Source: Isoperla grammatica (Eukaryota > Arthropoda > Insecta > Plecoptera > Perlodidae). From it: a DNA stretch of 64,000 nt. Positions within the stretch are counted from its first letter, which is position 1; each line of letters begins with the position of its first letter. Position numbers and translations under genes: made by a program. Shown here piece after piece: positions 37,006 to 49,126 of this stretch. The stretch covers positions 74,225,523-74,289,522 of the forward strand of contig OX246739.1 of NCBI GenBank assembly GCA_945910005.1, written 5' to 3'. The notes under the pieces are model-generated. The model was not told the DNA's origin, ran no database searches, and saw only the letters and a program-made list of their open reading frames with translations.

Positions 37006-37835
37006 TTGAAAAACTTCGCTTCAAACTCTGAACTGATCCGCTCATGAACACGGATGTTTGCTAAGTAACTAAAGCATCGTGCTCGCATCATCTCTAGTCG
37101 GACATAACATGTGCCACGTTTATGGCTGAGCGAGATGTCGCAGTGATTGAAGCTATAAGCAACGTTGTTTATAGCACATGTCAATATCTTCCCGATAGAA
37201 AACATCACCAAGTGTTTGCCTGACCTAACAAGTATCACGATCAGATTGTTGTGGGGAACATAGAACGTGTATTGATATAACCCACTGACCTTTATGTTCT
37301 ACACAGACACACGTGTAACGAGGTAATCAATAACTGAGACCTTCCAGTGTGGTAGACAATGCAACTAACCTTGCCAATAAAAAGTATTGTTTACTCGTAA
37401 GTAATTCTAAAAATAGAAATTCTATTATTTACACGGTTCAATAAGTTGTTGTTGTTCAATTACACACAACAACAATAGGCAACACGCGTAAGATTTTGTT
37501 TGTTAAACCAAGCACTTAGGCCCGGTTTTTCAATGGCGCTTGTAACCTCTAGTTACCTAACATGAGGTTTGGGTAACTCGGCTTCACTAACTAGTAGTTA
37601 CGTCGTTGTGTTTTTCATCAGCGCTCTGCATGTCTCTAACCAGTAGTTAGCGGAACTTGATCCCTATTGGCTACCGAAAAATATTATCTTTAGATGGCCG
37701 CGCCCCAACTTCATCCTTCGTGTATAAGGCGGTGAATTTTTACAGACTGTCAACAGACGCAAAAGTGACATAACTCAAAGCTTTTAGTAATAACTGCGGA
37801 GAAGTTTGTTTTTTAAGGTAGATTTTGTGTTTGTA

Positions 37836-38042
37836 ATGGAAGATCAGGTCAAGCGGGCTCGTGGAAGAGATTTCACTACTTCCGAGATAGCTTTGTTAGC
37901 TGATTTAGTTCTAAAATATAAAAATATAATCGAAAATAAAAAGACGGACGCCATAACCTCAAAAGAAAAAGAAAAGTGTCGGGAGGATCTTGCTGCCGAA
38001 TCAGGCCTAGGTCTAAAAATTCAAAGAGATTTATTACACTGA
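37836..38042 (+). pseudogene. Myb/SANT-like DNA-binding protein of Harbinger, truncated
   Basis: Sixty-eight codons from ATG at 37836. Residues 13-47 (FTTSEIALLADLVLKYKN, then IIENKKTDAITSKEKEK) match the start of the Myb/SANT-like domain found in Harbinger partner proteins, which bind the termini and help the nuclease enter the nucleus. The tryptophan normally following that stretch is replaced (KCRED), the rest of the domain is lost and a stop follows. It could be the first exon of a spliced gene, but no clear donor was seen. Confidence 0.75.
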
Positions 38043-38532
38043 ATTTATTCTTTTTTTGACGTTGATACATACAAGTATTTTTAAGTGTATGGAAATAACA
38101 ATTGCACTATTCAAACTACTTTCATTATTAAAATTAAAAAAATGAAGTAGTTTATTCAAACTACTTGTACTATTTAAACAATGTTCATTTTTCCTTGTGT
38201 AGATTCTCATTGTGGTGTAGGAATACAGCTACAGTCTGGAAAAAATATGTAGGTGTTAGTATATCTGGGTATGTTTTCAGTAATGCCAAAACTCGTAATA
38301 CTAATATAATTAAGTCCACCATTCTCATTATTAGGTACTAATTTCCATAAGTACTTGTTAATACCAATGACAGTTACCTATATTTTTATTTATTACTTTT
38401 TGTAGCAAGATGCACGTGAAAGTGTACACCTAATCTTATCCATGAGTGGGGATACATTCCCATCATTTTGACATGATAATAGTTTACAGTGGACCAACTT
38501 TAATATTAATATGTTGTAATAGAATAGTGTAA

Positions 38533-39010
38533 TTACTGGGAGAAGTAGTCGAGAATAAGTCCTCGCCGCACTCGGTCATTGTTCAATGGTGCTGCTGGTG
38601 GGAGAGGAACTTCCAGCATGACATCATCCTCCAGGTTAATATGAGCTCCAAGTTCGGGATCTTGTGGTGGCAACTCTTCCTTTTCAATACATGCAAGGTT
38701 ATGCAAAACGGCCGTTGCAACAATTATTGCCATCGAGTGTTCCAGTGAGACACGCATACCTAATGACAAAATTGGGAAACGTCTCTTCCAAACTCCGTAG
38801 AGCCGTTCAACAGGGTTTCGCGTTCTTATCTGAGACTCGTTGAAAAGCTGCTCCCCTCGAGTGCGTGGTTCAGCTAGAGGTACCATTAAATATGACCTGC
38901 TATCATAGCCACCATCTCCTACCAACAACGCATCTCCCATATTTCCATGCTCAAACCGAGTCCGAATGGCCGAACTATTAAAGATAGTTGTGTCGTGAGA
39001 TGCTAATGTG
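38533..39010 (-). pseudogene. HARBI1-like nuclease, C-terminal part
   Basis: Minus-strand open frame behind a possible acceptor (CTACAG, 39011-39016). It has SHDTTIFNSSAIRTRF, then LLVGDGGYDSRSYLMVPL and ERLYGVWKRRFPIL, the ordered motifs of the Harbinger DDE nuclease domain, ending DYFSQ and a stop. The N-terminal half of a normal ~350-residue HARBI1-type protein, including the first catalytic aspartate region, is not present before the element's end at 39502. It is therefore a deletion derivative; the retained part has no internal stop, suggesting recent activity of the family. Confidence 0.88.
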
Positions 39011-39505
39011 CTGTAGGCCTAGGCCTTCTCCTCCGTATGGCTTCGTATGGCAAGGAATTATAAACACAATGGTATCGCAGTAGGCCTTCCTAGAACCACT
39101 AGAACTACATTTCTAGGTTATAGTTAGGCCATCGATCAAATTTAAGCCTCTTGTTACCTACCTATAATCTACCAAAATGATTTTGTCCTTTTGTTGCTGA
39201 TTGCTGGTATGCAATGTGGATTTTCAAAACAAAATACTCACAGTTGAAGTTTATTGCTGAGAGCAGTGGTAGTATAGTATCGCGTAGTGAGATGTCAGCT
39301 GCTATGACCGGGCGCCATGCTCTCACTCCCGCAACCCCTAGTTAGAGCGGTAATCGCCGCTCGAAGCACTGGTTACGGTAACCTTGAGTTAGACCTTGGT
39401 AACTCGGGGTTACAGGTAACCGGAGATGGAAAAACTCGTTTACTGTCTAACACGCAGTTAGCTACTAACCACGACACTAACCCGGCATTGAAAAACCGGC
39501 CCTTA

Positions 39506-40555
39506 GTTAAATAGTATCAGATACAAAAAGTATATTAATGCAAGTCTTAAGTAAAAAAGAAATTTTTAAATAGGTTTTATGTGGTCGCATTTATTGAAGT
39601 TTAAACTCGGGGATCTGAAACGCGTACAGGTGGCTGTGACGTCATGATTCAGTAGACGTGGCGTAACGACCAATCGCTGAGGCGGTGAGCGTACACAGAC
39701 ACAAACCATGACGTCAAATCCCATCAACATGGCGGCGGCTCGTTTTTAGTGCCCTTTTATTTACCGTTACTAAACTAATTATTTTGAGGCATAGACTGAT
39801 CCGTTTTTCAAAATTCAAGGGCACAACGTTATTAAATGAGAGACAAGGTCTTTAAAAATCGATTAAAATTTTCATACGCGTGTTCCCTATTGAACAGATT
39901 AATTGAGTTGGGGGACAACCCAGAGAGTATAAAAGTAACAACGTTGCAGTAAATATTATAACCATGGTGACTGCCACCAATATGGTTAGTGACGTCCTAT
40001 GTAAGAAACCACAACATTCGTATCCGTAATCTTAGAGAGGCATAATGCACAAAAGAAGTTGTATATCATTTTATTTAACCCTCATTTTTGTGTGTATGAT
40101 AATATACTAAGGACAAACTACACACTACTATTAGCAGCTATTTCTTTCTGCTATAGCATATCCAAAGAGATATTTAGTGTATATACGCTACGTGTGAGTA
40201 TGGACTAAGTGAACGACTAACATTCATTATCTCTATTCATGGATTATATATCATTACAAATTAATGAGAAAGTTTTTTCCACAAATGTTGTCATTGAAAA
40301 ATGAAATGTGGTCATAATAGGAAATCAAAGATGTTTATGATTGGATTTACTTCACATCTGCTTGAAGAATAATGTGGGCTTGTCTTGTAAAGGTACAATA
40401 ATGGAGTTGCCTAACAACCAACTGTTTATCACAGTCCTCTCAATAGTAACCAATGCTATTCATTGACGTCAATAACTTGTCAAATCCATTAAACACCCAT
40501 TATTTTGTGGGTTATTTTAAATGACACAACGTTGTTCTATTGTATAATCATGGTC
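39506..40555. other. Inter-unit segment, no gene seen
   Basis: AT-rich unique sequence. A GC-richer patch at 39640-39745 contains two TGACGTCA-like motifs (GTGACGTCATGA and CATGACGTCAAA), possible CREB/ATF-type sites or part of a MITE. No coding frame was recognised. Confidence 0.4.
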
Positions 40556-40557
40556 TA

Positions 40558-40690
40558 ATGGCGTTTCCAATGGGCTGTATTCAGTGCGCACTGGTGCGTC
40601 GTATTTATTGTGTGCAATAATATTGTTGCTTTCATTGTTAAAGGCGCAGTCAGTGCGGTCCAGTGCAGCCATTGGAAAACTCCATTGTGC
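40558..40690. mobile_element. Short MITE-like inverted repeat
   Basis: GGCGTTTCCAATGGGCTG (40560) and CAGCCATTGGAAAACTCC (40666) are imperfect inverted ends of a ~125-bp unit, with CAGTGCG motifs inside both arms. No TSD is certain. Confidence 0.5.
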
Positions 40691-41018
40691 TATTCATAGG
40701 TTGCACGTACGTCACATCTTTGCGCGTGGCGGCCACATTTTAATCAACCTTTGACGTTGCCATGGAGAAACAATTGAAGGCTGTTGTGGTAGAACACAGA
40801 AATTCTTCGTTCTTTAAAATTCATCGTTTTTTAAAAATAAAATTGGTATGTGTCGTAATTTTTAATTGTTTTATTACTTATGTTTACTTTTTAAATTCTA
40901 AATTAGGCTCATTTATCGAATGTGAATAGTATTTGCTAATGCTCTAGGATTGGTCCTCATCAATTGTGTCGCAATCATGGCCGCTGTGACGTCACGTGGG
41001 AACTATGAATAGTCATTG
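40691..41018 (+). mobile_element. ~328-bp MITE with exon-like insert
   Basis: Ends CTATTCATAGGTTGCACGT and ACGTGGGAACTATGAATAG are imperfect inverted termini, followed inward by GGCGGCC and GGCCGC. Inside, ATG at about 40762 opens MEKQLKAVVVEHRNSSFFKI and continues to a donor-like GTATGT (about 40848). Like the element at 18459 it may keep the first exon of a lost transposase. The TSD is unclear. Confidence 0.5.
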
Positions 41019-41138
41019 GTGTCAGTCTCTTGTCAAACCCATTATTTCCCTGTGTTATTTTAAATTAACATTTTTCTTTTGTACTAATGATTAAGTGAAG
41101 GGAATTATTGAAACTCATTAACCTTCAATATACTCGTA

Positions 41139-42544
41139 TATAATAATCATAAGTAAACTTGAACATCGGTTCATTTTGATGTGATTGGTTACCTCACTAT
41201 CGCGTCATAGCATGTTTGTGTGAAATTCTCAGCTAACGTTTATGAATGAAAATGAAATTTAAATACTTTAGAATTCAGAAGGAAGCTTCCAATTTAGTAG
41301 AATAAAAATCCAAAATAAGTGCGGGCGCACACGGGCGGTACAAACAACTACAGTAAAATAAATGCCGTGCGGCGTTCTCAGCTTTGCACCGGCCAGAGAT
41401 TAGCTGCTCTTCACTACCGGCCACCCCTTAAAAAGCAAATTGACACGATCCTTAAATTACAACTCGCTGGAGCTAAACAAACCATGTTAAATCTCCTACA
41501 TCTTATTCTCGCCTTATGAAATAAGGTTACTGAATATGACGGCTGGGCGATGTGAGATGTTATCCCACATAAGCATCGCGACGTCGGTCTCGGTACAGGA
41601 TCAGATCTCGATTGCGATAACCTCGATATTTATACGACCAGCATCGACCAAATCGATTGGATCACTGGGCTTACCTTAAACCGGTTACTCCGTGATTGCA
41701 GCTGATATTTCTGCTGGTGTCAATACAGTTCACTGCAATCTACCTCTAAATGTATCCTATCCTATCTTGGGGAGGAACGAGATCTTAAGAAAACCTTCCT
41801 TGTTAAGAAACGTTTATCGGAACGTGTTATTTGTTCAATATTAGGAACGTGGAACGAATTCTACGACTGGCGGAGAGTTCAGAAATAAACATAAAAACAA
41901 CAACTTGTATATTGTTTACACTTCGTCAACGTATCAAACAATGCGCTGTTTTCATAGCTGTAAACTTCTTAGAATATACGGTGACTCCACGGGGTCTATG
42001 TTATTTCAACGAAATTCGCCGCGGGACTTCCCAGTACCTCATTGTTGGTTTCTTGATACGTGGAATGTGCCCTGATATCGGCTGCCAACAGACGCGCTGA
42101 TTGTTTTTTTTTTACAATAGCGGATGCAGAGAACGAGACTCAAATAGAGTTAGGTTGGTATTTGTCAAAAAGGTCACTTTACTACTACATAATCTATGAC
42201 GACAACACTTCACTATATACGTAGAGGAAACTATACTAAAAAAAAATATAGTCGGTTCTTGGGTCTACCCTTTCTTCCAAGCATGCCTACAACCCCCCCC
42301 CCCCCCTTCAAAGATTCTAGGTTGTCGCTTGGTAACCTGCTGAGAGGGACTTGAGTTATGAAAAAGATGCCGCCCACAATCAGACAGAACATTCTATGAA
42401 TGACTGATTAAATCTTAGCTCAAGTATGCATCCCGTTATGTTTATCATCTTTATGTATATCACTCACTCATCGGCTACAGATTTTAGATTTATTTTATTC
42501 CCACAAAAACAACATACACACAAAACACAATGTGCGTTACATTA
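41139..42544. other. Start of duplicated unit B, no gene seen
   Basis: It aligns with 689-1044 and 4851-5878; the FB-1 insertion of unit A is absent. A C run near 42293 is longer than in unit A. Confidence 0.65.
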
Positions 42545-43010
42545 TTTGGATGAGAAGCCCACAAAGTATTGACAAACTTGAGTGTGGACCATATATATGT
42601 CAGCAAGATGGCAGAAGCCCACAAAGTATTGACAAACTTGAGTGTGGACCATATATATGTCAGCAAGATGGCAGAAGCCCACAAAGTATTGACAAACTTG
42701 AGTGTGGACCATATACATGTCAGCAAGATGGCAGAAGCCCACAAAGTATTGACAAACTTGAGTGTGGACCATATATATGTCAGCAAGATGGCAGAAGCCC
42801 ACAAAGTATTGACAGACTTGAGTGTGGACCATATATATGTCAGCAAGATGGCAGAAGCCCACAAAGTATTGACAGACTTGAGTGTGGACCATATATATGT
42901 CAGCAAGATGGCAGAAGCCCACAAAGTATTGACAGACTTGAGTGTGGACCATATATGTCAGCAAGATGGCAGAAGCCCACAAAGTATTGACATACTTGAG
43001 TGTGGACCAT
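42545..43010 (+). repeat. 60-bp minisatellite, ~8 copies (unit B expansion)
   Basis: Units of 60 bases: AAGCCCACAAAGTATTGACA, AACTTGAGTGTGGACCATAT, ATATGTCAGCAAGATGGCAG. Spacing is exact until the last two copies, which lose 2-3 bases. Unit A has one copy. Because 60 is divisible by three, frames of ~150 codons open on both strands with a 20-residue period; this is not evidence of coding. Confidence 0.95.
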
Positions 43011-43297
43011 CTACTCTTAAATATATATATATGTCAGCAATATGTCATCAAGATGGCAGGGCGTGAGCACAAACACGTTCCATGAATGTATAAGAAATTA
43101 AAACAAGGTAGACAAAATATAGAATACAAATTAATGAATACAATAATAATTAAGTCAAAAAGAAAGAATATACGTCCTTTATAATCTATTGATAGGAACA
43201 TACATCATATGAGGGGGTTTAATGTTTACTTTGTGCATTTGTTCTGAAGTGTTCACTAATTTCCTACGGATTCCAAAAAACATGAGAAGAATGACAA

Positions 43298-43645
43298 TCT
43301 CTGATACTATGCTTGAAAAGCATCGTCAGCAAAGTAGGCCACGCGCTACACTGGTCTCGTTGATACGTGTACATATTGTTGACAATCTCTGATATTATGC
43401 TTGAAAAGCATCGTCAGCAAAGTAGGCTACGCGCTACACTGGTCTCTTTGATACGTGTACATATTGTTGACAATCTCTGATATTATGCTTGAAAAGCATC
43501 GTCAGCAAAGTAGGCTACGCGCTACACTGGTCTCTTTGATACGTGTACATATTGTTGACAATCTCTGATATTATGCTTGAAAAGCATCGTCAGCAAAGTA
43601 GGCTACGCGCTACACTGGTCTCTTTGATGCGTGTACATATTGTTT
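43298..43645 (+). repeat. 88-bp tandem repeat, 4 copies (unit B)
   Basis: TCTCTGATATTATGCTTG starts at 43298 (one mismatch), 43386, 43474 and 43562, an exact 88-bp period. Unit A has two. Confidence 0.93.
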
Positions 43646-45085
43646 ATCCGAAATGAAATATTACATGCACCAGTTTTTACACTGAAGTCAGGATAGTGGA
43701 CGAAAGGACTACTACAGTTCAAAATACGAAGTCCTAAGCTTGGCACTTTGCTTTTGCACTTTGGTTTTTGTCATCCCCTCTTACTCGACAACTGGGTTGG
43801 AACGGAATAAAATATTTATATCTATATGGATGGTTTCTTGGTGATTTTCGCGGTCCGGAGTAGATGCAATGTTGTGTTCTTGGGATCTAAAGCATTGAGG
43901 CTTTGCGCCCACCGAGGTTGCGTCTGAGCTACTTTAAGATGACGCAGTCCAAGAAGGTTTGAGCCACAAAATGAAATAAATAAATTAGTATTTATAGAGT
44001 CTACCCACTCAGTAAAAAGACTGATTTTCAGTGAGGACTTTAATTTAAAGCGACTAAACCAACCCTGAAGGCTCCAACACTATCGACGAGTGAGCAATAA
44101 CCAATCAAACATCGATATTTCAAATATGAAACATATGAATCGGTGATTGGACAGTGCGAACACCTGCGGACAAATGCCAGAATCAACAAGGCCGATTCAG
44201 AACAACTTTGTGTTTATTGAATGCTTCGTTGCTAGGACGGCTCCAAAGTCACCGTTTACTTTTTCCTAAGCCAAGAAGTGCTGAAATTGAATCCATATTA
44301 TAATTAAAAAACTTTTTTGCCTGAAGCGTGCGTGGTGCGGCCTTTTGGGACACTCCAACAAGTTGTAGAATGTCCCGTCCCGTTGTCCCTTTTTTCTCTT
44401 TTTGTTTCCCCTTTTTAAGCTTAATCCAGCTTTATGAAGCGTATAAAAATGAAAATTAAAAACCTAACCTCTTTATGAGGCTTTACTCATTACTCCGCGA
44501 GTTACATACTTCATAAAGCCAAGGATAATGGTTGGCCGCCAGGACAGCCCTTCGTAATCTTTGATAAAACCATGTTGAATTGCTTTAGTTACATCCACAT
44601 TTCCTTTGAAATCAATTCTTCTCTAAAATCACGTTAACATAATATTGTAAATATTCAACATTGTGGTACGATTAAATTATCTTAAGTTATCTTTGATCAT
44701 AGTAGAAACAAAACTGAATGCGGCATAAACAAGGAGATAAACTGCAAGAAAAGTTTTTTAATTTGTTTTTGTATGATTAGTGGATCACCGATAACCTCGA
44801 AGTTCATCCATGAAATCGAGATTTTTCAAAGATGAATGTTCTAACAAATACAAAGTACATCTTATACATAATTATTAGGGCCTATACAAACTAATTGAAT
44901 TTTTACACATAATTCCAGTTCCCTGTATTGTGATAGGGAATAGGGATCAAATAATTGTAGTAAACCTATCCTGTGTTGTGAAGAAAAATAAAACATATCT
45001 TTCTCTACTGTTCAACGGATGTTTATAACAAGATGCGGTGTTGTAGCATGTATAATACAATTGACGTTCCCTCTGGGGAACTTAC
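43646..45085. other. Shared unit segment with dispersed-repeat copy
   Basis: It aligns with 6351-7134 and 12235-12891. The dispersed retroposon-like repeat occupies about 43990-44253. The single GCTTAATCC at 44419-44427 is the empty site of FB-2. No gene was seen. Confidence 0.6.
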
Positions 45086-45174
45086 CCAGATTATTCTACT
45101 CTGCTGCCTTTTTATTCGTGTGGCTGCAATGGTAATCACGAATAACAACATTACAACATAAAATCCAATACAAA
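45086..45174 (-). other. Exon-like segment with a membrane-helix frame, unit B (or 3' UTR)
   Basis: Counterpart of 12892-12980 with one difference. The donor here is the consensus GTAAGT (GTAAAT in unit A) and the acceptor is CTCTAG. If the frame CIGFYVVMLLFVITIAAT continued without splicing, unit B would end in MLQHRILL whereas unit A stops after ML because of CAA versus TAA. The phase does not fit the upstream exon and an AATAAA lies inside, so 3' UTR is the alternative. Confidence 0.4.
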
Positions 45175-45221
45175 CTAGAGTTTAATTTCCAGTCTCGTGT
45201 GTCGAAACACATGAGTGACCA

Positions 45222-45272
45222 TTATGACGAGATGGGGGTTAATACGTCTGAATACAGAGTGCAATGCACCAC
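45222..45272 (-). CDS. Probable last coding exon of small membrane protein, unit B
   Basis: Same 16-residue ending VVHCTLYSDVLTPISS and stop as unit A (13028-13078), with two silent third-position changes. The acceptor is GTTTACAG and it starts in phase 0 after the 96-nt exon, at a distance of about 1 kb. Confidence 0.5.
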   Translation of the reverse strand: MVHCTLYSDVLTPISS

Positions 45273-45515
45273 CTGTAAACAGAGCAAGAGCTACCCGCTT
45301 GCCAACCCGGTCAACGTACGACCTGTAAACAGCAAGAACAACAACCCGCTTGCATCATGTGTATGACATCATTGCTATGCTAGACTGTCATACATAATCC
45401 AGTAGCTGTAACCAAGAGCATCCATCGATGCAGTTTATAGTCGTGACTGGTTGCTTCCTAGATATACGACTCAGATGACACAAATACAGGTTACTCAGTC
45501 ACGAAGCGTCGGGAT

Positions 45516-45745
45516 AGACATTGGGATAGTGTCTGCCCTCTACAGATAGACATTAAGATAGTGTCTTCCCTCTCCGGACAGACATTGAGATAGTGTCAGC
45601 CCTCTCCGGACAGACATTAAGATAGTGTCTGCCCTCTACAGATAGACATTAAGATAGTGTCTGCCCTCTCCGGACAGACATTGAGATAGTGTCAGCCCTC
45701 TCTGGACAGACATTGAGATATAGTGTCAGCCCTCTCTGGACAGAT
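45516..45745 (+). repeat. 32-bp tandem repeat, ~7 copies (unit B)
   Basis: AGACATTAAGATAGTGTCTG plus CCCTCT and a variable 6 bases, starting at 45516, 45548, 45580, 45612, 45644, 45676 and 45708. Variants alternate (CTACAG or CTCCGG), suggesting amplification of two- or three-unit blocks. Unit A has about two. Confidence 0.92.
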
Positions 45746-46237
45746 GTAGTATTGTAAATAATGTTGTATTTGTGAGAAGTGATGTAAACCACAGACATGA
45801 ACCATATTGTCTCAACGTGCTGGAACCCGCACGCTTGTGAATGTTATGTGTTGTGACTGAAAGTTACTTCTTGATACGATGAGTTGATATAAACAATAAA
45901 CACAAATAAATGTATTTATGGCCCATTGTTACAGTTAGTTATGTCAGTTTTATTTAGATAGTGTGTTGCTATTTTCATTAAAGTCTCTCTGTTCTTTTCA
46001 TATTCAAAACTCTTAAAAAAACTAATAGAACTACTAAGTATAACTTAAAATACAAATACTCTGTGGGGCAAATACTGTGAGAAGAGCCAAATGCCTTGTA
46101 TGTGTATCAATGTATTAATTTGTGCCTCACATACAAAGTATTCATTCCACTTCCACTGTCTACTGCCTATAATGTCTTTGCTCTTTACTGCCCAATGTGA
46201 CTGCTCTATACTGCCCACTGTCACTGCCCTTACTCAC

Positions 46238-46333
46238 CGTTTCGATGGCGAGCAAGAAGACTATGTGTACGATGTCTATCGTGACTGTGAACAGGACTGT
46301 TAGTATCCAGGGCACTAGGAACAGTCGTCGGTC
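46238..46333 (-). CDS. 96-nt exon of small membrane protein, unit B
   Basis: Identical to 13869-13964, with acceptor TATTGTTCCAG and donor GTGAGTAAGG. It encodes the second helix (DRRLFLVPWILTVLFTV and onward to LLAIET). Here the exon is single, without the 106-bp triplication, so unit B is the better candidate for the intact gene. The intron to the start exon is about 12.3 kb, of which 4.6 kb is the LTR element. Confidence 0.77.
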
Positions 46334-46379
46334 CTGGAACAATAGACAAGGAAGACTTGAGCAACACATTATGTAACAA

Positions 46380-49050
46380 AGTATTGGCTACTGAAGATCG
46401 TTGCACACTTTTCAGACCTTCTATATACTAGTTTATGTCATCAACTCGTGATGTTTGATCAGGATTCTCATATATGAATATCGAGTTAACATCACAAGTA
46501 GCTAGTTTAAAATTATTATTAACGTTACACCTTCTCAAATTTATCTTGAATTTCAAACATTATTAAGAAGATTAGATTACGCATCATTCGTCAGGCTATG
46601 GAGACGCACTTGATCGCATTCATAGTAATTAAGGAGTTAAGATCTGAGGTGGGCATGAATGGAGTTAACTTGCTATAAACCTCAAATTCGGAGGCTGAGT
46701 TCAAATCCAATTACCGGAACCAAATTAGTCGAGTTTCAAAGGACACCTTCGCCTTTGGAACGGATCGTCGTAATGCAATCAGTATTAGGTGGGATCAAGT
46801 AACCTATCTTGACATATTGGATCTGTCTACCAAACCAATGCCATTCCCTGTGTAAACATTTAATTTCCAAAATGAAAACATTTCGCTATCATTTCTTTAT
46901 TTTACAAATGTGTAAAACAAATAAATCGTCATATAAAAAAACCTAGTAGTTGGACTATACACTGTTCCTTGTCAAGATCAAAGAATTAAAACGCAATATT
47001 TCGAGCCCTAATCAGAGCTCTTCAACGGGCGAAATCACACGGGCTATATGAAAATAAAAGAGAAATTCCAGGGCTATACTCAATGCAGGAAGTAGTATGA
47101 GTGATATACACGCCTCTGTTAAAAACCTAAATCTTTGGTATGGTGTGTTTGGTATTTGAGTGTGATTTCGCCCGTTGAAGAGCTCTGATTAGGGCTCGAA
47201 ATATTGAGTTTTAATTCTTTGATCTTGACAAGGAACAGTGTATAGTCCAACTACTAGGTTTTATATAACGTTTTACCTGTTCTACTATGTTTCCGTCTTT
47301 TAAATAAATAAATCGTCATTCTCGATGGAATTTTATATCAAATACACTTCAAACAGTGCTCGAATTGGACATCTTTCTTCGGGCGGACGGTCTATTTCTG
47401 ATACGGTCAAATTCATAAAATATATACTCGTGGGGGGGGGGGGAGTTGCTGTTCGCGAAAAATTTGTTCATCTGTGTTATAAAAGACGGGCAAAACCTAT
47501 ATTTATTTAAGTAATTTAGAAGAAACGCATTACAAAGTCTAAGCTGATTGGTCCCAGGGTCTACTTGATCTCCAGTCTCCACTTCGGCTCCACTTCGGAT
47601 GTTCGGCTCGACACGATTGCTACCCCCCCCCCCTCCCCCCCTCTTATTTTTACCCCTACCACTCGTGTCCATCCCAACCATACAGTTAAGTACTTAACAA
47701 AAAGCCTCAACTTAAGCTTCTTCCACCTTAAGCTTACCATGCTCGAATACGCGGAGAACCAAGCAAGCTGGGCTTAGATATATATATTCTATTGTCATCA
47801 CATATCATTCATAGTCGCACAGCAGATGTCACACGTGTCAAGTTAGACTGGACAATATATGACCCCCCCCCCCCCCGACCCTGTGTACGCGGACCGTTTA
47901 CAACAATCTCAGTAGTTTGGTCTAACAGAACAGGTTATAACTTTATTTCCGATCATTGCGCTTTTGAGTTTGAGGTCATAATAGAATGGCACACTATTGT
48001 TCTAGATCCTTTAAAATACTGTTTACAGACTTCATTCGGTTGGTGATAGGTTTTCACCCAGATGGGTGAGAAGATTTGAGGAATATAATGTAAACGTATA
48101 CAATATAATGCAGTATTTTAAAGGGTATAAACTTGAGATTTATAATGAAAAAGTACACGAAAAGAAATATTTATAACGCTGTCCACTACACTGTGCAGTT
48201 TGATGTAGCCATTCCGGTGTCAAAGGGAGAAGAGCTGTGCCCTCCCCCCCCCCCCCCTACCGCGATTCAAGAGGAAAAGTTTCACAGTGGTTTTTGCTAC
48301 AATAATACATTGGCTTTCGTTTTCCGTTTGTTTTATGTCTGGTGTGGTGGGAGGTGGGGTCCCGGTGGAGCCCAGCAAGCTGCCATTGCATGAAAACAAC
48401 CCTTGAAACAATACTCGAAGGGATGAAATTCGTAATGAAATATTGTACGTAGAACAACATAATTTAGCTAATATAAATATTGATATTATGTGTGCCGAAA
48501 GTAAAATAATGGTAATTTTCTAATTAAAATTGCAAATCTGACTTGAATTGTTTAACACTTGACTTGAGTAAATCATTAATGAAAACAAATTTATTATTAT
48601 AAATTATTATAACATCCATTAGGTAAACAAATGAAATGATGATTACTCAAACGATCGCTTCAGATGTATTAAGTAAACATTTACCCCTCCGCAAGGCCTA
48701 AGGCCCGCACACGCTGAAATACCACTTTGTATGTAGAAGGTATACTCTAGTAGATAAACACGAGTAGGCCTATCAACATACTTAGCTTTGTTACAATACA
48801 TTATTGAGCATATTTCTTAGAAAGTTAAATACGTTGGTCCACAACAAGGAATACTGAGAATACAGAGCACTTACCAATCTTGGCAGGACAATTTAAAACT
48901 GATGAATGTGTACAGTACCGGTATCTACAAACACAAGAAATTTCAACTGCGCATAGCTTGTTGGCAGCATTTATTCAACCGCTGTTTTTTAATAGGCCAT
49001 TTTAAAAATGTATCTAAAAACCTTAGATAGAATTAATCACTGTCCTCTAA
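46380..49050. other. Shared intron segment of unit B
   Basis: It contains the palindromic MITE (46938-47270), the empty TTAA site (47728-47731), and C or G runs near 47432, 47622, 47864 and 48244. It aligns with 14240-17800 of unit A. No gene was recognised. Confidence 0.55.
46938..47270. mobile_element. Palindromic MITE, unit B copy
   Basis: Same element as 15048-15378, arms of about 100 bases, starting CCTAGTAGTTGGACTATACA. One arm differs from unit A at ATATTGAGTT versus ATATTGCGTT. Confidence 0.8.
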
Positions 49051-49126
49051 ATCTTCAGTGACAACAATGGAATATGCACTTTGACATAACATTTGAAAGC
49101 TAGTTGTTATTGTTGTCATTGAAGAT
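49051..49126. ncRNA. Candidate hairpin RNA or small palindrome
   Basis: ATCTTCAGTGACAACAAT (49051-49068) pairs over all 18 positions (one G-U) with ATTGTTGTCATTGAAGAT (49109-49126), leaving a 40-base loop. The size is like a miRNA precursor, but the unit A version (about 17808-17892) is rearranged and the stem is broken into shorter pieces, so conservation does not support a functional RNA. It may equally be a small MITE. Confidence 0.25.

Larger units (their letters stand above)
37519..39502. mobile_element. PIF/Harbinger transposon with TTA TSD
   Basis: Inverted termini GGCCCGGTTTTTCAATG (37519-37535) and CATTGAAAAACCGGCCC (39486-39502), flanked by TTA at 37516-37518 and 39503-39505. Three-base TWA duplications are diagnostic of Harbinger. 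It carries remnants of both genes the superfamily needs: a Myb/SANT-like protein on the plus strand and a HARBI1-type nuclease on the minus strand. Both are incomplete, so the copy is non-autonomous. Confidence 0.93.

Noticed and set aside
42490..43066. Four overlapping ~150-codon frames on both strands
   Set aside because: A 60-bp tandem repeat without stops opens several frames; unit A has a single unit and no such frame.
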